Counted from the first letter of the stretch, positions 41,276 through 50,687 are shown. The stretch: 64,000 bases of DNA from BS150m-G50 sp964517435 (GCA_964517435.1 CAZFEC010000006.1:1-64000), one strand, 5' to 3'. Notes: generated by a model from the sequence alone, not told the origin. Numbers and translations are program-made.

Positions 41276-42037
41276 CTATTCCTCCCGGTGTGTGAGCATG
41301 GCAGAAGCTTGAGCGCTGGGAAAGACGATCATCTCCGCGATGTTGACCCGGGGCGGGCGCGTCGCGCAGAACAGCACCGCCTCGGCGATGTCGGTGCCGG
41401 TGAGCGCCTCCAGGCCGGCATAGACGGCGGCGGCGCGCTCACGATCACCGCGGAAACGGACCAGGGAGAACTCGGTTTCCACCAGTCCAGGATCGACGCT
41501 GCTGACCCGCACCCCGGTTCCCAGCAGGTCCATGCGCAAGCCGTCGGTGAGGGCTTTGACGGCGTGTTTGGTGGCGCAATAAACATTGCCGCCGGGGTAG
41601 ACCTGGTGACCGGCGATGGAACCGATGTTGATGACATGCCCCCTGCCCCGCTCCAGCATGCCGGGCAGCAGGGCGCGGGTTACCTGCAGGAGACCGTTGA
41701 CGTTGGTGGCCAGCATCTCTTCCCAGTCGTCCGGTTCCAGCTCCTGCAGCTTGGTCAAGCCGCGCGCCAGGCCGGCATTGTTGATCAGGATATCAACTTC
41801 GCGCCAGGCCGGGGGCAGCGAACCGAGCCGCTCTTCCACCTGGGGGCGATCGGCTACATCCATTTGCAGAACCAGTGTTTCACCTGGCAGTCCCGATGCG
41901 AGCTGCTCAAGCTGCTCCAGCCGCCGCGCGGCGAGGATGACCCGCGCGCCCGCCTCCGCGAAAACCGTAGCGCAGGCGGCGCCGATGCCGGCGCTGGCGC
42001 CGGTGACCAGTACCGTCTGTCCGGCCAGATGGGACAT
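41276..42037 (-). CDS. Short-chain dehydrogenase/reductase (YdfG-like)
   Basis: A 253-residue NAD(P)-dependent oxidoreductase. Rossmann motif TGASAGIG, NNAG at ~90, catalytic Ser in INIGSIAG and Y-x-x-x-K in VYCATKHA. The C-terminal phrase LFCATRPPRVNIAEMIVFP matches YdfG-type enzymes, which oxidise 3-hydroxy acids such as serine or 3-hydroxypropionate. The ATG at 42037 is chosen because GGGAGGAATC lies directly upstream. It is cotranscribed with the symporter (1-nt gap), so the pair may import and oxidise a hydroxy or amino acid; that link is inference. Confidence 0.9.
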   Translation of the reverse strand: MSHLAGQTVLVTGASAGIGAACATVFAEAGARVILAARRLEQLEQLASGLPGETLVLQMDVADRPQVEERLGSLPPAWREVDILINNAGLARGLTKLQELEPDDWEEMLATNVNGLLQVTRALLPGMLERGRGHVINIGSIAGHQVYPGGNVYCATKHAVKALTDGLRMDLLGTGVRVSSVDPGLVETEFSLVRFRGDRERAAAVYAGLEALTGTDIAEAVLFCATRPPRVNIAEMIVFPSAQASAMLTHREE

Positions 42038-42225
42038 GATTCCTCCCGGTGAAATGGATTGCCTTCTTCGCGAAGACTGTGCGCTCGCGGTTTGAAAATA
42101 CAACATAAGCATCGTGACCGGTTTTCGAAACTGTTCTAAGAAATCCCGGGGCGGGTCGCGTGGTATCGTCGCCGCGCGGGATGAATCACTATCACTTTGC
42201 GACGGGCTGCCATAACTTATCAGCC

Positions 42226-43569
42226 ATGGACCTCTTCAACCACCAGGCCAACAGCGACGAATTGGAAGCGGTGAAACCGCTGGCCGCCCGCATGCGCCCC
42301 ACGCGCCTGCAGGAGGTTGTCGGCCAGGAACAGCTGTTGAAGCCGGACGGTATCCTGCGGCTTATGGTCGCGCGCCGGCGACTGGCATCCCTGATTCTCT
42401 GGGGTCCGCCTGGCAGCGGCAAAACCACCATCGCGCGGCTGCTGTCCTCGGAAAGCGATCTGCCGTTCCATTCGCTCAGCGCCATCTCTTCCGGCGTCGC
42501 CGACCTGCGCCAGGTAATCCAGGCCGCGGCGCTGAAGCCCCCGGTGCTGCTGTTTATCGATGAAATCCACCGTTTCAACAAGGGGCAGCAGGCGGCGATG
42601 CTGGCGGCGGTGGAGGAGGGGCAGATCATCATGGTCGGCGCCACGACGGAGAATCCCGGTTTTGAAGTGATCGCGCCGCTGCTGTCCCGCTGCCATGTCC
42701 TGCGGTTGCAGGAGCTGTCGCCGGAGGCGCTGGCGGAGCTGTTGCAACGGGCGCTCACCACCGATGTCCAACTGCGCGAAGCGAAACTGGAATTCACTTC
42801 GGACGCGGTGCGCCTGCTGACTGAACAGGCGGGTGGTGATGCCCGCCGGCTCTACAAACTGGTGGAACTGTGTCAGACAGCTCTGGAGACGGAGACGGCG
42901 GAGGACGCTCCCCGGGTCTGCGGCTCGGAGCTGGTCAGGCGGATGCTGGCCGACGAGGCGCTGCCGTACGACAAGGGCGGTGACTATCACTACGACAACA
43001 TCTCCGCCTTCATCAAGTCCATCCGCGGCAGCGATCCAGACGCCGGTCTCTACTACCTGGCCCGGATGCTGGCCTCCGGCGAGAACCCGCTGTTCATTGC
43101 CCGGCGACTTGTCATCCTGGCCAGCGAGGACATCGGCAACGCCGCACCCAACGGACTGGTGCTGGCTGCCGCCTGTTTCCAGGCCTGCCAGCAGATCGGC
43201 TTGCCTGAGGCTATGTATCCACTGGCGCAAACCGTCGTCTACCTGGCCGCTTCGCCCAAGAGCAACAGTGCCGCCGCGGCGATACTCGCTGCGCGAAAAT
43301 ATGTCGATAATCACCCGGATGCGCCGGTACCGCTGCACCTGCGCAATCCGGCCAACCAGCTGGTGGCTGACCAAGGGCATGGCGACGGCTATCTCTATCC
43401 GCACACCTTCCCGGGTCACTTCACTCCGCAACAGTACCTGCCGGGTGGAGTCGAGGAACGTTTTTACCAACCGCTGTCGCAGGGCATGGAAGAGAAGCTC
43501 CGGCAGTTTCTATGTGAGCATGTCAACAACTGGCAGACTCCGCAAAAGACCGACAGCGAGGAATCCTGA
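42226..43569 (+). CDS. rarA: Replication-associated recombination protein A (AAA+ ATPase)
   Basis: A 447-residue clamp-loader-like ATPase that acts at stalled replication forks. The start at 42226 gives the typical N-terminus MDLFNHQ...PLAARMRPTRLQEVVGQEQLL. Walker A GPPGSGKTTIARLL, Walker B LLFIDEIHRFNKGQQ, sensor TTENPGFEVI and arginine-finger region SRCHVLRL are present. The C-terminal tetramer region (GSDPDAGLYYLARMLASGEN, RRLVILASEDIGNAAP, YLPHTF-like YPHTFPGHFTPQQYLP) is complete. No ribosome site is visible before this ATG, so an upstream start at 42181 remains possible. The gene is divergent from the SDR gene. Confidence 0.93.
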   Translation: MDLFNHQANSDELEAVKPLAARMRPTRLQEVVGQEQLLKPDGILRLMVARRRLASLILWGPPGSGKTTIARLLSSESDLPFHSLSAISSGVADLRQVIQAAALKPPVLLFIDEIHRFNKGQQAAMLAAVEEGQIIMVGATTENPGFEVIAPLLSRCHVLRLQELSPEALAELLQRALTTDVQLREAKLEFTSDAVRLLTEQAGGDARRLYKLVELCQTALETETAEDAPRVCGSELVRRMLADEALPYDKGGDYHYDNISAFIKSIRGSDPDAGLYYLARMLASGENPLFIARRLVILASEDIGNAAPNGLVLAAACFQACQQIGLPEAMYPLAQTVVYLAASPKSNSAAAAILAARKYVDNHPDAPVPLHLRNPANQLVADQGHGDGYLYPHTFPGHFTPQQYLPGGVEERFYQPLSQGMEEKLRQFLCEHVNNWQTPQKTDSEES

Positions 43570-43778
43570 CCGAGTTAAAGCGGTTTTTCCTGTAAGTGGC
43601 GCAATCCCTTCTCGCCCCTCCGCCGGTTATCGGATGAGTTCAGGGAGAAATGACCTGTCCGACTTAAGATCCACGCCTCAACTTCCGATAATATTTGCAC
43701 TCAGAAGCTGAAACCAGCTCTTGCTGGTTCGGCAAGCCGGTAATGAGTACCAAATCGATGCGGAGTAGACCAACCTAA

Positions 43779-45458
43779 ATGGAAATATCCAATAGTCATC
43801 TGTCTGACACCGGTACTGGTGGGCAGGGGCGACGGACTGCCGCTTCTGATCGGACACTGATATCACGGGCTGACTTTCTCGAACTATCAGCGGCGTTGAA
43901 CCGGATCACCGCCAGCGAGCATACTTCCTTTTTCAGTGAGCTTCTCCAGACCGCTCTGCGGATGTTGGTCGGCGAGCGCGGTTTCCTGCTGCGAATCGAC
44001 GACGACGGCAGCTGGACGGTGGAGTATGCATTGCGCCGGGATGGAGTGGTCTTTCATCGCGTCGATACCCTGCCCTTCCCGAAACTGGTTGAGCGCATCA
44101 TCGCGAAAGGCACTCCCGGCCTGGACGGATTCATCGACGAAGGCGGACAGACGACAGATGCGGACGGGCAACCGGCCCCGGTGCGTTCCGCGGTCGGCGT
44201 GCCGCTGCAACTTGATGACCAGACCCGCGGCCTGATCTACATCGACTGCGACCGCACCGCGCAGCGCTTCGACCGGCGGCATCTGGAACTGCTGAGCACA
44301 CTGGCGCAACTGGCCGGGGTCGTCAAGTCGCAGGTTGCCCTGTCGACCGGGACGACACCCGTTGTCGAAGAGCAGCAGCCGGAGCAGCTGCAATCCTTCA
44401 TCGACTCGGTGCCATCGCCTCTGCTGATAATCGATGCCAAAGGGGAGCCGGTACTCTGCAATCGCGCCTACCAGGAACATTCCGTTTTCTCCAATCCGCA
44501 ATATACCGAAGCCTGGCAGGCTCTCTGCCGCGAGCTCGCCAGCCGGACTGCAGCAACAAGTGTCACGACAACGAATGCCGCAAGCGTTGCGGATGACTAC
44601 CTGCCGACGGAGGTGGAATTCGCCGCTCGTCACTATCGGCTCAGTACTTTTCCCACCGGTCAGACCAACCGCGGTGTGATTATCCATGAACTGACTCAGC
44701 GAACTATGGCGCAACGGGGCCGTGGACTCAGCCAGCAGGACCAGGAGCTGGTCTCGCGGCTGGCCGGCGGTATCGCTCACGAGATCAAGAACGCGCTGAC
44801 CCCGACTGTGGGGCGTTTGCAGTTGCTGGCGAGCAGCCTGAACCGCTATCCGCTCGAAACCTCTGTACAGTCGCGCCGCCAGATCGATCTCATCCACCGG
44901 CAGCTGGGTAAGATCAGCCGCATCGCGGCTCACCTGTCCGACCTCTCAAGGCCGCAACGCATCGAGACGAAACCACTCCGGCTCAGCGAGCTGATGGAAG
45001 CCACCCTGGAATTACTGACGGAGACGGACGGCGCAATCTCCAGTTTCACCCGGGTTCCCGGTGAGGATTCCGACTTCTTCCTGACCACCGATTACTCGCC
45101 AGCCACGCCGATTATCAACGGCGATCAGGATCTGCTCCAACAGATGCTGACCAATCTGCTGATCAACGCGATGCATGCGGTCGAGGAGAAGACGGCCGGA
45201 GCGATCAGCATCACGGTTTATCCGGTTAGTGATGGTGCGCAGATAACCATCGCCGACACCGGCAGCGGCATCGATCCCCGCCTGCAGAAGCGGATCTGGG
45301 ACCCCTGGTTCACGACCAAGAGCCGTGAGCGGGGTTCGGGACTGGGGATGATGGTCGTCAAAACGATAGTCGATTCCCATCAAGCGCGCATCTGGCTGGA
45401 GTCCTGGCCCGGCGCCGGTACACAGGTTCACATCCACTTCCCGAGCGTCTCCGGTTGA
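43779..45458 (+). CDS. Soluble sensor histidine kinase with GAF and PAS domains
   Basis: A 559-residue cytoplasmic kinase without membrane helices. Residues ~30-190 form a GAF domain (LVGERGFLLRIDDDG, SAVGVPLQLDDQTRGLIYID). Residues ~205-300 look like a PAS domain (FIDSVPSPLLIIDAKGEPVL). The HisKA box reads GGIAHEIKNALTP with H334. The ATPase domain has the N box NLLINAMHAVEE, DTGSGIDP and GSGLGMMVVK. The HE-I-K-N form of the H box is that of NtrB-like kinases, which often pair with sigma-54 activators or receivers. No response regulator is adjacent; the nearest is the single receiver at 39552..39911. Confidence 0.9.
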   Translation: MEISNSHLSDTGTGGQGRRTAASDRTLISRADFLELSAALNRITASEHTSFFSELLQTALRMLVGERGFLLRIDDDGSWTVEYALRRDGVVFHRVDTLPFPKLVERIIAKGTPGLDGFIDEGGQTTDADGQPAPVRSAVGVPLQLDDQTRGLIYIDCDRTAQRFDRRHLELLSTLAQLAGVVKSQVALSTGTTPVVEEQQPEQLQSFIDSVPSPLLIIDAKGEPVLCNRAYQEHSVFSNPQYTEAWQALCRELASRTAATSVTTTNAASVADDYLPTEVEFAARHYRLSTFPTGQTNRGVIIHELTQRTMAQRGRGLSQQDQELVSRLAGGIAHEIKNALTPTVGRLQLLASSLNRYPLETSVQSRRQIDLIHRQLGKISRIAAHLSDLSRPQRIETKPLRLSELMEATLELLTETDGAISSFTRVPGEDSDFFLTTDYSPATPIINGDQDLLQQMLTNLLINAMHAVEEKTAGAISITVYPVSDGAQITIADTGSGIDPRLQKRIWDPWFTTKSRERGSGLGMMVVKTIVDSHQARIWLESWPGAGTQVHIHFPSVSG

Positions 45459-45516
45459 GAGACTGACGGAATTCAGCTCAAATTTACTCCGTTATCGATA
45501 GCAGGCTGATGGAATA

Positions 45517-45555
45517 GGGAGAGATCTCTCCCCGCCAGGGGAGGAGTGAGGTTTT
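45517..45555. terminator. Overlapping palindromes between convergent genes, possible terminator
   Basis: A perfect 16-bp palindrome GGGAGAGATCTCTCCC (45517..45532) overlaps a second hairpin CTCCCC-GCCA-GGGGAG (45528..45543), with TTTTT about 8 nt further. The two stems share bases and exclude each other. They lie between the kinase gene and recJ, which converge. Confidence 0.45.
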
Positions 45556-45577
45556 TGCACGGACAACTGGGGTTGGT

Positions 45578-47308
45578 TCAGACCAGATTTGTGGGTGGCT
45601 CGCTGATCTCGCGCAGATCCTTGAGGTAGAGCTGAACGCTGACCTGTCCCTGCCATTCATTCTCTTCAATGGTGTAGGCGATATCGACAAAATTTGTGCC
45701 GGGGGGAATCTTCTCGACCAGCGGTCCCAGATTGTAGCCGATTCCGTTAAACACCGCGCCGTTCTGCCCCACTTGAACCAGCAGGTGGTTGGAACCGACA
45801 TGGCGCGGGCCTTTCAGCAGTTCCACCCCGAAGCTCGCGAACACGATCGGTTTGTTGCGGGGACCGAAGGGGGCGAAACGCCGGATGATGTTCAGCAGCT
45901 CCGTATCAATCTGATCCAGGTGCAACTTGGCGTCGATATCAAGCCGTGGTGCGATGTCGGTACTCGCCAGATCACGTGACGCCACCTCCATGAACCGTCG
46001 TTCGAACTCCGGCAGGTTTTTCTGCCGGATGCTGAGACCGGCGGCGTACTTGTGACCGCCGTATTGCTCCAGCAGGTCTTCGCACTCCTTCAACGCCTGG
46101 AAGATATCGAAGCTGTGGATGGAACGCGCCGAGCCTTTCGCGAGTTCGTCTTCGATCGTCATCATGATGGTCGGACGGTGATAACGTTCGATCAGGCGGG
46201 AAGCGACGATGCCGATCACGCCGGGATGCCAGCCTTCCTGGTAAAGGATAATGGCGCGGTCGCGGTTGGGATCGAAGCGCTGTTTCAGAAGCTGCAGCGC
46301 TTCCCGCAGCGTCTGGCTGTCGATGCTCTTGCGGCGGTTATTCTCCGCCTCCAGAATGCGGGCCATCTCCACCGCCCGGTTGCGATTACGGGTAATCAAC
46401 ATCTCGACCGCGCGTTCCGCGTTGCCCAGGCGTCCCACCGCGTTGATGCGGGGCGCCATGCCGAAGACGATCTGGTTGACATCCAGCCAGTTCTTGCGGA
46501 TGCCCGCAACCCGGATCAGCGCCTCCACGCCGATCGAGCAGTCATAGTTGATCTTATCCAGACCCATCTTGACGATGATGCGGTTTTCATCGACCAGCGG
46601 AACGATGTCGGCCGAAGAACCGATGGCGACCAGATCGATGTACTGGTCGAGGCGCTCCTCTTCCAGGTTCAGCTTGCGGCTGATCCCCTGCGCCAGCTTG
46701 TAGGTGACGCCGACCGCCGCCAGTTCGCGGAAGGGGTAAGTGTCTTCTTTACACTTGGGATCGAGAATGGCACAGGCGTCCGGCAGTTCGGCCGCCGGTT
46801 CATGGTGGTCGCAGATGATTACATCCAGGTCGTGGGATTGGGAGTAGGCGATCGCCTCGATGGCCGTAATGCCGGTGTCGACGGTTATCAACAGTTTGAT
46901 GTCGTCCGCCAGCGCCGCGTCGATGCTCTCGCAGGTCAGCCCGTAGCCCTCGTTGCTGCGATCCGGGATATGGTAGGTGACTTCGCCGCCCATATCGCGC
47001 AGGAAACTGTAAATCAACGCGACGGAGGTTACCCCGTCGACATCATAATCACCGAAAATGAGGATACGCTGACGCTGCATGATCGCGTTGATGATGCGAT
47101 CGGTGGCCTTGTCCATGTCACGCAGCGTGAAAGGATCGTTTAAGCACTCAGGGCTGGGATTGAAAAAGGCTTCAGCTTCTGCGGGTGTCGATATTCCTTT
47201 CCGCAGCAATATGCCTGCGATTACCTCCGGCACCTGTAGTCCGGCCGCGAAGCGTTGCCGGACGGATTGTGACTCCACGGGGGGTGGGAGTTCCCATACC
47301 GTGTCCAT
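45578..47308 (-). CDS. recJ: Single-strand DNA-specific exonuclease RecJ
   Basis: A 576-residue 5'-3' exonuclease used in recombination and mismatch repair. The DHH phosphoesterase motifs are RILIFGDYDVDGVTSVALIY, LLITVDTGI, VIICDHHEP and LAAVGVTYKLAQGI; the DHHA1 domain carries KCEDLLEQYGGHKYAAGL-like ECEDLLEQYGGHKYAAGLSI. The C-terminal OB-type domain ends at VQLYLKDLREI. Length is typical. It starts about 90 nt downstream (minus strand) of rnpB. Confidence 0.95.
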   Translation of the reverse strand: MDTVWELPPPVESQSVRQRFAAGLQVPEVIAGILLRKGISTPAEAEAFFNPSPECLNDPFTLRDMDKATDRIINAIMQRQRILIFGDYDVDGVTSVALIYSFLRDMGGEVTYHIPDRSNEGYGLTCESIDAALADDIKLLITVDTGITAIEAIAYSQSHDLDVIICDHHEPAAELPDACAILDPKCKEDTYPFRELAAVGVTYKLAQGISRKLNLEEERLDQYIDLVAIGSSADIVPLVDENRIIVKMGLDKINYDCSIGVEALIRVAGIRKNWLDVNQIVFGMAPRINAVGRLGNAERAVEMLITRNRNRAVEMARILEAENNRRKSIDSQTLREALQLLKQRFDPNRDRAIILYQEGWHPGVIGIVASRLIERYHRPTIMMTIEDELAKGSARSIHSFDIFQALKECEDLLEQYGGHKYAAGLSIRQKNLPEFERRFMEVASRDLASTDIAPRLDIDAKLHLDQIDTELLNIIRRFAPFGPRNKPIVFASFGVELLKGPRHVGSNHLLVQVGQNGAVFNGIGYNLGPLVEKIPPGTNFVDIAYTIEENEWQGQVSVQLYLKDLREISEPPTNLV

Positions 47309-47398
47309 CGTTGCTCCAGATATTTTTTTTCGAACATAATCAGGTTGTACTCCCGCCAGCCACGGCTGGCCCGGTTAGGAGATCGAGCAGCAGAAAAC

Positions 47399-47787
47399 AG
47401 GATGAGCAGACCTGTAAGCCGGATTCTGTGTCCCGAAGTATCGGGATGATGATCATTTAACTCAGCTGCCTACCCGTTTCGCTCGAGCGGGTCACTCTCA
47501 ATCAACCTTAGCGAAGCCAAGGCGAAGTGCGAAACCTATTTGGCATTGCTCCGGAATGGGTTTACCCTGCCGTCACCGTCACCGGCAACGCGGTGCGCTC
47601 TTACATTAAGACCGGTTAATCCCGGTCCGCACCTTTTCACCCTTACCCCGCCGTAACGGGGCGGTGTTTTTTCTGTGGCACTTTCCGTCACCTTACGGTG
47701 CCTCCCTGCCGGGAGATTCCCACCCTGTGGAGTCCGGACTTTCCTCATGCGCCTGATGGCGCATGCGATCATCTGGTCTACTCATCC
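47399..47787 (-). ncRNA. rnpB: RNase P RNA (type A)
   Basis: The catalytic RNA that matures tRNA 5' ends. The minus strand begins GATGAGTAGACC and ends GGTCTGCTCATC, which form helix P1. The universal GAGGAAAGTCCGGACTCC lies at 47729..47746, the AGGGTGAAAAGGTGCGG core near 47625..47650, and the 3' ACAGAATCCGGCTTA near 47413..47430. The length of about 388 nt fits type A. The 5' end overlaps the last codons of the upstream zinc-ribbon gene, so the two are probably one transcript. Confidence 0.95.
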
Positions 47788-48512
47788 AGTTTTAATTCAA
47801 GTTCAAGTCGGTCGCTTACGATGATGCGACCGCAAATTTCACAAATCACCAAATCCTGCATCGAACGGATTTCCGCCTGTTGCTGCGGGGGGACGGTCTG
47901 GAAGCAACCACCGCAGGCACCGCGCGTGAGCAGAACCACTCCTCTGCCGTCGCGCATGTTGCGGATGCGTTCGTAGTGGTCGTACAGCGGCTTTTTGAGC
48001 TGGGCGACCGTGTTTTCCCGCAGCCCGTGCAGGTTTTCCATCTTGCCCTGCGAGCTGTTTAACTGGCGGTCAAGCAGGCTGGTTTTGTGGTTGAGATCCG
48101 TCTCGAATTCATTAATGGTATCGCTGATTTCAGCGAGTTCGGTTGCATTCGCTTCACGCCTGCTCAACAGTTCCAGGATGCGGGTTTCATTCTCACTGGT
48201 CTTCTCCTTAACGCTGTCGATGTTCTGCGTGACGGTCTCGTATTCCTTGTTGCTGCTGACGAAATTGAAGAGATCATTCTGCAGTTCCTTGATGCGGGAG
48301 GAGTATTCCTCATTCTGGGATTCAAGCTGCTCAACCTCTTCTTTGCCACTCGCATCCTCGGTGTGAATCGTGGTGCGGCGTTCCTGTTTCTCTTCTATAC
48401 CCTGCTGTAGACGCTTGATTTCGAATGGCAAAGTGCCTTTGGAGGCATCAATCTCTTTCAGGCGCTCATCAATCAGCTGTAGTTTGAGTAACAGTTCGAA
48501 ATCTTCCCGCAC
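47778..48512 (-). CDS. Coiled-coil protein with C4 zinc ribbon (DUF164/CT398-like)
   Basis: A 244-residue cytoplasmic protein: a long coiled coil (about residues 5-175, rich in Glu, Lys, Gln and Leu heptads) followed by a zinc ribbon with CGGC-FQTVPP and CEICGRIIV. Chlamydial CT398 of this family binds sigma-54 (RpoN) and secretion components; whether that holds here is unknown. The GTG at 48512 is taken as start because GGAGG lies 6 nt upstream and it matches the family N-terminus (REDFELLLKLQLID). A stem-loop with a T run lies directly before the ribosome site, and rnpB overlaps the stop codon. Confidence 0.88.
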   Translation of the reverse strand: MREDFELLLKLQLIDERLKEIDASKGTLPFEIKRLQQGIEEKQERRTTIHTEDASGKEEVEQLESQNEEYSSRIKELQNDLFNFVSSNKEYETVTQNIDSVKEKTSENETRILELLSRREANATELAEISDTINEFETDLNHKTSLLDRQLNSSQGKMENLHGLRENTVAQLKKPLYDHYERIRNMRDGRGVVLLTRGACGGCFQTVPPQQQAEIRSMQDLVICEICGRIIVSDRLELELKLDE

Positions 48513-48525
48513 GTGTTCCTCCAGA

Positions 48526-48551
48526 TGTAAAAACGCACCCAAAGCGGGTGC
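48526..48551 (-). terminator. Intrinsic terminator directly before the ribosome site of the zinc-ribbon gene
   Basis: Minus strand: GCACCC, loop GCTTT, GGGTGC, then GTTTTTA. On the plus strand the same stem is followed by ATTTTT. It ends about 4 nt before the GGAGG of the next gene. It either ends the ResB transcript or acts as an attenuator for the zinc-ribbon gene and rnpB. A possible promoter (TTGCTT, 17 nt, TAATTT) lies upstream of it on the minus strand. Confidence 0.55.
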
Positions 48552-48692
48552 ATTTTTCGCAGTTCTATAGGTGATGGTCCAATTGGGCCAATTTCGGCAA
48601 CTTCTTAAGTGCTCCTTGCATCATAACTAAATAGTTAAATTAACCCGGTGACGAAAGGCAAGCAATTTATCCTTCCGGCCGGTTTCCTCCGA

Positions 48693-50459
48693 TCAGCCGG
48701 TCGCCTGGGTGGCGGGCTGATCCCGTTGCTCCAGCTTCAGCAGACGTTTGCGCAGGTAGTAGGTCACTAGCAAACCGACCGTCAGCAGGATGCAGCCGAC
48801 GTAGACCAGGGGTGTACCGGGATCGTGGTTCACGCTCAGAATCGACACTTCCAGCTCCCGTCCCGGCTCGAACGAGGACTGGAAGACCTTGTGGCCGGCG
48901 TATTTAAGCGGCTGGTTCATGAAGATCAACTGCGTGAATTGCTCGCCGGTGGCGGGATTGCTGATCTCCACCAGACTGGAATAGCTGGACGCCTGATGAG
49001 AACCGGGGTACTTGCCTTCGGTGAAATCGAGGAGCCGCAGCGTGAAGCCCAGCGGTCGCGACCAGCGTTCGAAATAGAGGCGCGGAGCAGGCGACGAGGC
49101 GGAATCGACCACGGTGGAACTCAGCGGTATCGATTTGCCGAACAGCAGCCAGGCGGGGGCGCCGCTGCCGGAAGGGCTGCTGTAGGTGAAGTTCAGTGCG
49201 GGTAGTCCGTGCCCCGGCTCCTGCTCAGTTACGGTCTGAAACGCTTCAGCCGCCGGCAGCGTCTGTTCGACAGTGATAGTCAACGGAGGCGATTCGAGTG
49301 TCAACTCGGTACCGCGCTGTTGCCGGTCCATATCCGTTCCTGTCGCCACGGCGAAATGGTAATCAGCGATCGAAGTGTCGCCCGCCAGCAGAATCCGGGT
49401 GTCGGCGTGGTTGCCCGCCGGGTCCCAGCTGACGGTGGCCCGGGCCAGTTGCGGTTCCCGGCCATGCAGGGGATCAAAAGCGGGCAACCGGGGGAAATAG
49501 GTGTAGCGGTCAACGCTCCCCTTACCTCTGATCTCGAACCGGAGGGCGGGATTGCGCGCTTCGCCCGGCAGGTCCTGCGGACGATTGTCGGCGTCGAGGC
49601 TGAAGTTGGCGAATTCACGCAGGATGGCCAGTTGCCAGGGAGTACCGGCGATATCGAACAGCGTATCCTGCGGGGAGAAATTGAAGCTGCACTCGAGATC
49701 CAGGGCGGGAAAAGAGAGGGTCAGGGCACGCGCCCCCAGCGTCGCGCGCCAGCGAGTCAGGGCGTCTTGCCAGCCGGTTGCCGTGACCGGGGGTAGTGTT
49801 TCGATTTGCAGATGGTTGCCGATCTGCAGCCGGGAAAGCTCCGGGTGGCCGGTCAGCAGCGTCTCCCGCAGGTCGAAACCGGAACCGCTGAGACGCAGCC
49901 GGTAGGCGGGTACACCGGTGGCGGCGGCGCGCACCGTATCACGCAGCGCCGCGGAGGCCAGGTAGCGGTTCAGCCGAACCGAGCCGTGCGGCAGTTCGTA
50001 AGCGTCGTCCAACTCCCGCTTCTGCCAATCGGTCCGGAGCGGCAGCCGCCAGCTGGTAATCAACTCGTCCCCCTGCCAGAGGTTCAGCGCATACTCCTTC
50101 GTCGGAAGGCGGTCCGTACCGCCGCCCTCCGGCAGGCGCAACCTCCCCTCGTAACCGGCGTGGCGGGTGACGAGAGCGCCAAGCGCAATCAGGAGAATGG
50201 AGAAGTGGGTGATGATGACGCCGGTATGACGCCACCGGTAGGGCCGCAGGCGCCAGGTGGCCAGGGTCAGGCTCAACAGGAAGAGCCCCAGCAGCAGGTC
50301 GAACCACCAGGAGTGGTAGAAATAGAAGTGAACCGCTTCCGCCCCGGCGCTGGCCTCATAGCCGGTAGCCAGGGCCAGGATCAGCCCCATCAGCAACAGC
50401 ATCACGACGCCGAAACCGAGCGATGAGACCACCCGATAGAGGAACCTCAAGATCACCAT
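48693..50459 (-). CDS. resB: Cytochrome c biogenesis protein ResB-like
   Basis: A 588-residue membrane protein of system II cytochrome c maturation. Three helices near the N-terminus (SLGFGVVMLLLMGLILALAT, WFDLLLGLFLLSLTLATWRL, GVIITHFSILLIALGALVTR), a large periplasmic domain, and a last helix (VYVGCILLTVGLLVTYYLRK) fit ResB. The phrase FMNQPLKYAGHKVFQSSFEPG is typical. With CcsA it moves heme outward and attaches it to apocytochromes; no ccsA lies next to it here. The ATG at 50459 has GGAGGAGTG upstream. The tRNA terminator lies about 20 nt before its start. Confidence 0.88.
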   Translation of the reverse strand: MVILRFLYRVVSSLGFGVVMLLLMGLILALATGYEASAGAEAVHFYFYHSWWFDLLLGLFLLSLTLATWRLRPYRWRHTGVIITHFSILLIALGALVTRHAGYEGRLRLPEGGGTDRLPTKEYALNLWQGDELITSWRLPLRTDWQKRELDDAYELPHGSVRLNRYLASAALRDTVRAAATGVPAYRLRLSGSGFDLRETLLTGHPELSRLQIGNHLQIETLPPVTATGWQDALTRWRATLGARALTLSFPALDLECSFNFSPQDTLFDIAGTPWQLAILREFANFSLDADNRPQDLPGEARNPALRFEIRGKGSVDRYTYFPRLPAFDPLHGREPQLARATVSWDPAGNHADTRILLAGDTSIADYHFAVATGTDMDRQQRGTELTLESPPLTITVEQTLPAAEAFQTVTEQEPGHGLPALNFTYSSPSGSGAPAWLLFGKSIPLSSTVVDSASSPAPRLYFERWSRPLGFTLRLLDFTEGKYPGSHQASSYSSLVEISNPATGEQFTQLIFMNQPLKYAGHKVFQSSFEPGRELEVSILSVNHDPGTPLVYVGCILLTVGLLVTYYLRKRLLKLEQRDQPATQATG

Positions 50460-50476
50460 TATTTCACTCCTCCAAT

Positions 50477-50500
50477 AAAAAAACCCGCCTAAGGCGGGCT
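50477..50500 (-). terminator. Terminator of the tRNA transcript
   Basis: Minus strand: GCCCGCC, loop TTA, GGCGGG, then seven T. It lies about 110 nt after tRNA-Asp and just before the resB ribosome site. Confidence 0.8.
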
Positions 50501-50612
50501 TTGACCGATGCTGGCAAGTAATGTCTTTTGAATACTCATTTAAGGCATCGGTTAATAGTATTGCCACAGGTCTGTAGAACTTATTCGATCGTTTTCTGGC
50601 AATACTATGGAA

Positions 50613-50687
50613 CGGTCCGGACGAGACTCGAACTCGCAACTTCCAGCGTGACAGGCTGGCGCTCTAACCAAATTGAACTACCGGACC
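50613..50687 (-). tRNA. tRNA-Asp (GTC)
   Basis: A 75-nt cloverleaf with acceptor GGTCCGG/CCGGACC, anticodon stem CCAGC/GCTGG around loop CTGTCAC (anticodon GTC), T arm GCGAGTTCGAGTCTCG and discriminator G. The 3' CCA is not encoded. It lies 21 nt after tRNA-Val in the same transcript. Confidence 0.96.
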
